Shown here in pieces: positions 62,272 to 63,240 of a stretch of 63,240 bases of DNA. The DNA comes from Hymenobacter aerophilus DSM 13606. GTDB taxonomy: Bacteria > Bacteroidota > Bacteroidia > Cytophagales > Hymenobacteraceae. Position 1 is the first letter of the stretch; the number at the start of each line of letters is the position of its first letter. The DNA is taken from positions 1-63,240 of the forward strand of contig NZ_KB907820.1 of NCBI RefSeq assembly GCF_000382225.1, read 5' to 3'. The notes beneath the pieces are model-generated. The model worked only from the letters and a program-made list of their open reading frames with translations. It was not told where the DNA came from and ran no database searches. The translations under genes were made by a program, and so were the position numbers.

Positions 62272-62370
62272 TGTCATTCTGAGCAAAGCGAAGGACCTTA
62301 CCAAGTTAGAACGAGTCGTTACTACCGTCGTTCTAACTTGGTAAGGTCCTTCGCTTTGCTCAGGATGACA
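62272..62370. repeat. Palindrome family copy J, variant inner arms
   Basis: Outer TGTCATTCTGAGC and GAAGGACC as in copies A, E, F and G. The inner arms instead read TTACCAAGTTAGAACGA and complement. One mismatch in about 43 pairs. Between convergent genes. Confidence 0.95.
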
Positions 62371-62407
62371 GGCGCATTTCAGCCAGCCCATCTAACTCCT
62401 AGCCAGC

Positions 62408-62773
62408 TTAATAATCGTCGTAGTCGGAGTTGCGGCCGCTGTTGCGCGACGAGCCGGCCGAGCCGTATTCGTCGGTGTCGTCGTCGGAGAAGTCGTTGTC
62501 GTCCAGTTCGTCGAGCGAGGTGAACTTGCCGCCGCTTTCGGGGTCGTTGCCGGCCTCGGCCTCTTCGAACTCGTCTTCGCTCATGCTGGCCAGATCCAGC
62601 GCCTCATCGTGCGAGGAGCCGGTATCGCGCCACATCAGGTAGTCGGCGTACTTGGCCGCGAGGCGCTCCTCGGCCGAGCCGTGGGTTTTGCTGCCGCCGG
62701 CCTTGGCAAAGTTATCCAGGGCATCGTCGTCGCCAAAAAGGTCGTCGTCGTCGAAGTCGTCGTGCTGTGTCAT
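62408..62773 (-). CDS. Small, strongly acidic hypothetical protein
   Basis: A 121-residue protein starting MTQHDDFDDDDLFGDDD. Aspartate and glutamate dominate throughout. A short helical core (EERLAAKYADYLMWRDTGSSH) lies near residues 34-54, and the tail is serine/aspartate-rich. The ATG at 62773 lies about 41 bases after a perfect TATCTTTG -7 element, which supports a real gene and the short start. I do not recognise a family. The composition suggests a disordered, perhaps nucleic-acid-mimicking or chaperone-like role, without evidence. Confidence 0.72.
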   Translation of the reverse strand: MTQHDDFDDDDLFGDDDALDNFAKAGGSKTHGSAEERLAAKYADYLMWRDTGSSHDEALDLASMSEDEFEEAEAGNDPESGGKFTSLDELDDNDFSDDDTDEYGSAGSSRNSGRNSDYDDY

Positions 62774-62964
62774 GGCCTTGTCAGGGGCGGTAAAAGGTGA
62801 AACGGGTTGCGTGGCAAAGATACACGACGGAACCTTGTCAAGTTCCATGCGGCCTTCCAATTCAGGCTACCAAAAGCCACCTAGCGGGCCGCCTGGGCTA
62901 TAGTCTACCGCGTCTGACTATCCGAAAAAGTAAGCCGACGATAAATCTCCGTTAGGAGCTGTTC
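62774..62964. other. Intergenic region ending in the IS5 terminal region
   Basis: Contains the acidic-protein promoter. From about 62951 the sequence GAGCTGTTCTCAATTAAGG probably includes the terminal inverted repeat of the IS5-type element, since the transposase stop codon lies within it. The other end is off the window, so the repeat cannot be confirmed. Confidence 0.5.
62815..62822 (-). promoter_or_regulatory. -7 element of the acidic-protein gene (TATCTTTG)
   Basis: Exact TAnnTTTG match upstream of the start at 62773. Confidence 0.65.
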
Positions 62965-63240
62965 TCAATTAAGGTAGAGCGTGATAACTCGTAGACAGAT
63001 AAAGGAGTCAAACGTGCGGTCCAGCTTATCGTAGCGGGTGGCTAAGCGTCTAAATTGCTTCATTTTGCTGAACGTCTGCTCAATGTGGTGTCGCTGCCGA
63101 TAGGCCACTGGGTCGAAATGAGGCATGTTCTTGCGCCGTGGATTCGGCTTAATGACCGCCTTGGCTCCTGCCTGCGCTATCAGGGCCCGCAACGCATCAC
63201 TGTCGTAGGCCGCATCGGCCACTACTTCTTGCCCCGCATC
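62965..63240 (-). CDS. IS5-family transposase, C-terminal part (cut by window edge)
   Basis: The 91 visible residues are the end of a DDE transposase. ADAAYDSDALRALI carries the second catalytic aspartate region (D in VADAAYDS), and YRQRHHIEQTFSKMKQFRRLATRYDK is the YREK-type signature with the catalytic glutamate of the IS5/IS427 group. The frame stays open to the window edge. The stop at 62965 lies about 15 bases inside the likely IS end. In IS427-like elements the protein can be split into two frames; that cannot be judged here. Confidence 0.9.
   Translation of the reverse strand, partial: DAGQEVVADAAYDSDALRALIAQAGAKAVIKPNPRRKNMPHFDPVAYRQRHHIEQTFSKMKQFRRLATRYDKLDRTFDSFICLRVITLYLN

Overview
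The window looks like chromosomal DNA of a GC-rich member of the Bacteroidota, most likely Hymenobacter or a close relative (family Hymenobacteraceae). The basis is recognised families typical of the phylum (DUF2851, DUF4112, an OMP_b-brl TonB-linked receptor, NeuD-type acetyltransferase, LytS/LytTR pair, DACNV/DisA-like sensor) and many Bacteroidota-type -7 promoter elements (TAnnTTTG) just ahead of genes. I see no tRNA, rRNA, CRISPR array or prophage. Each edge cuts an insertion sequence (IS1-like at the left, IS5-like at the right), as expected if a contig ended in repeats.

Layout. 1-4.3 kb: IS1 end, rRNA methyltransferase, secreted GH13 amylase, Cys-rich copper protein. 4.4-9.5 kb: recQ, an XRE/S24 regulator with a palindromic operator candidate, a pirin lacking two metal ligands, a GAF protein. 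9.5-18.9 kb (mostly minus): esterase, M2 peptidase, MtfA-SEC-C peptidase, a phosphatase translationally coupled to a sugar MFS transporter through a CTG start, a DEAD helicase, a YihY protein, a 12-unit 21-bp tandem repeat and DUF2062. 19-34.9 kb: SseB, LytS/LytTR pair, hydrolase, a lipoprotein-Sco-cytochrome c operon, DUF4112, a DisA-like nucleotide sensor, flavoprotein, antiporter, MarC, aminotransferase, aroQ, xerD. 35-49 kb: ftsK, lolA, DUF2851, membrane protein, NeuD-like transferase, trhO, nucleoside phosphorylase, LuxC-type reductase and ferredoxin, valS. 49-55 kb: a TPR histidine kinase and an oligopeptidase B flanking a decayed duplicate of the same pair into which a low-GC membrane-protein gene has been inserted. 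55-63 kb: outer-membrane receptor, 2-oxoacid dehydrogenase E2, cinA, DUF4197 lipoprotein, an acidic protein, IS5 end.

Most genes are housekeeping or envelope functions in short transcription units. The striking layer is non-coding: about twenty-five intergenic hairpin or heptamer-repeat elements in several sequence families. Ten belong to one ~100-bp palindrome family whose arms match within each copy but differ between copies. Several arrays supply the stop codon of the adjacent gene, and one heptamer palindrome sits in frame inside valS. Together with the kinase/peptidase duplication relic, the 21-bp array and a group of genes whose -7 element ends exactly four bases before the start codon, these are the best leads for something undescribed.
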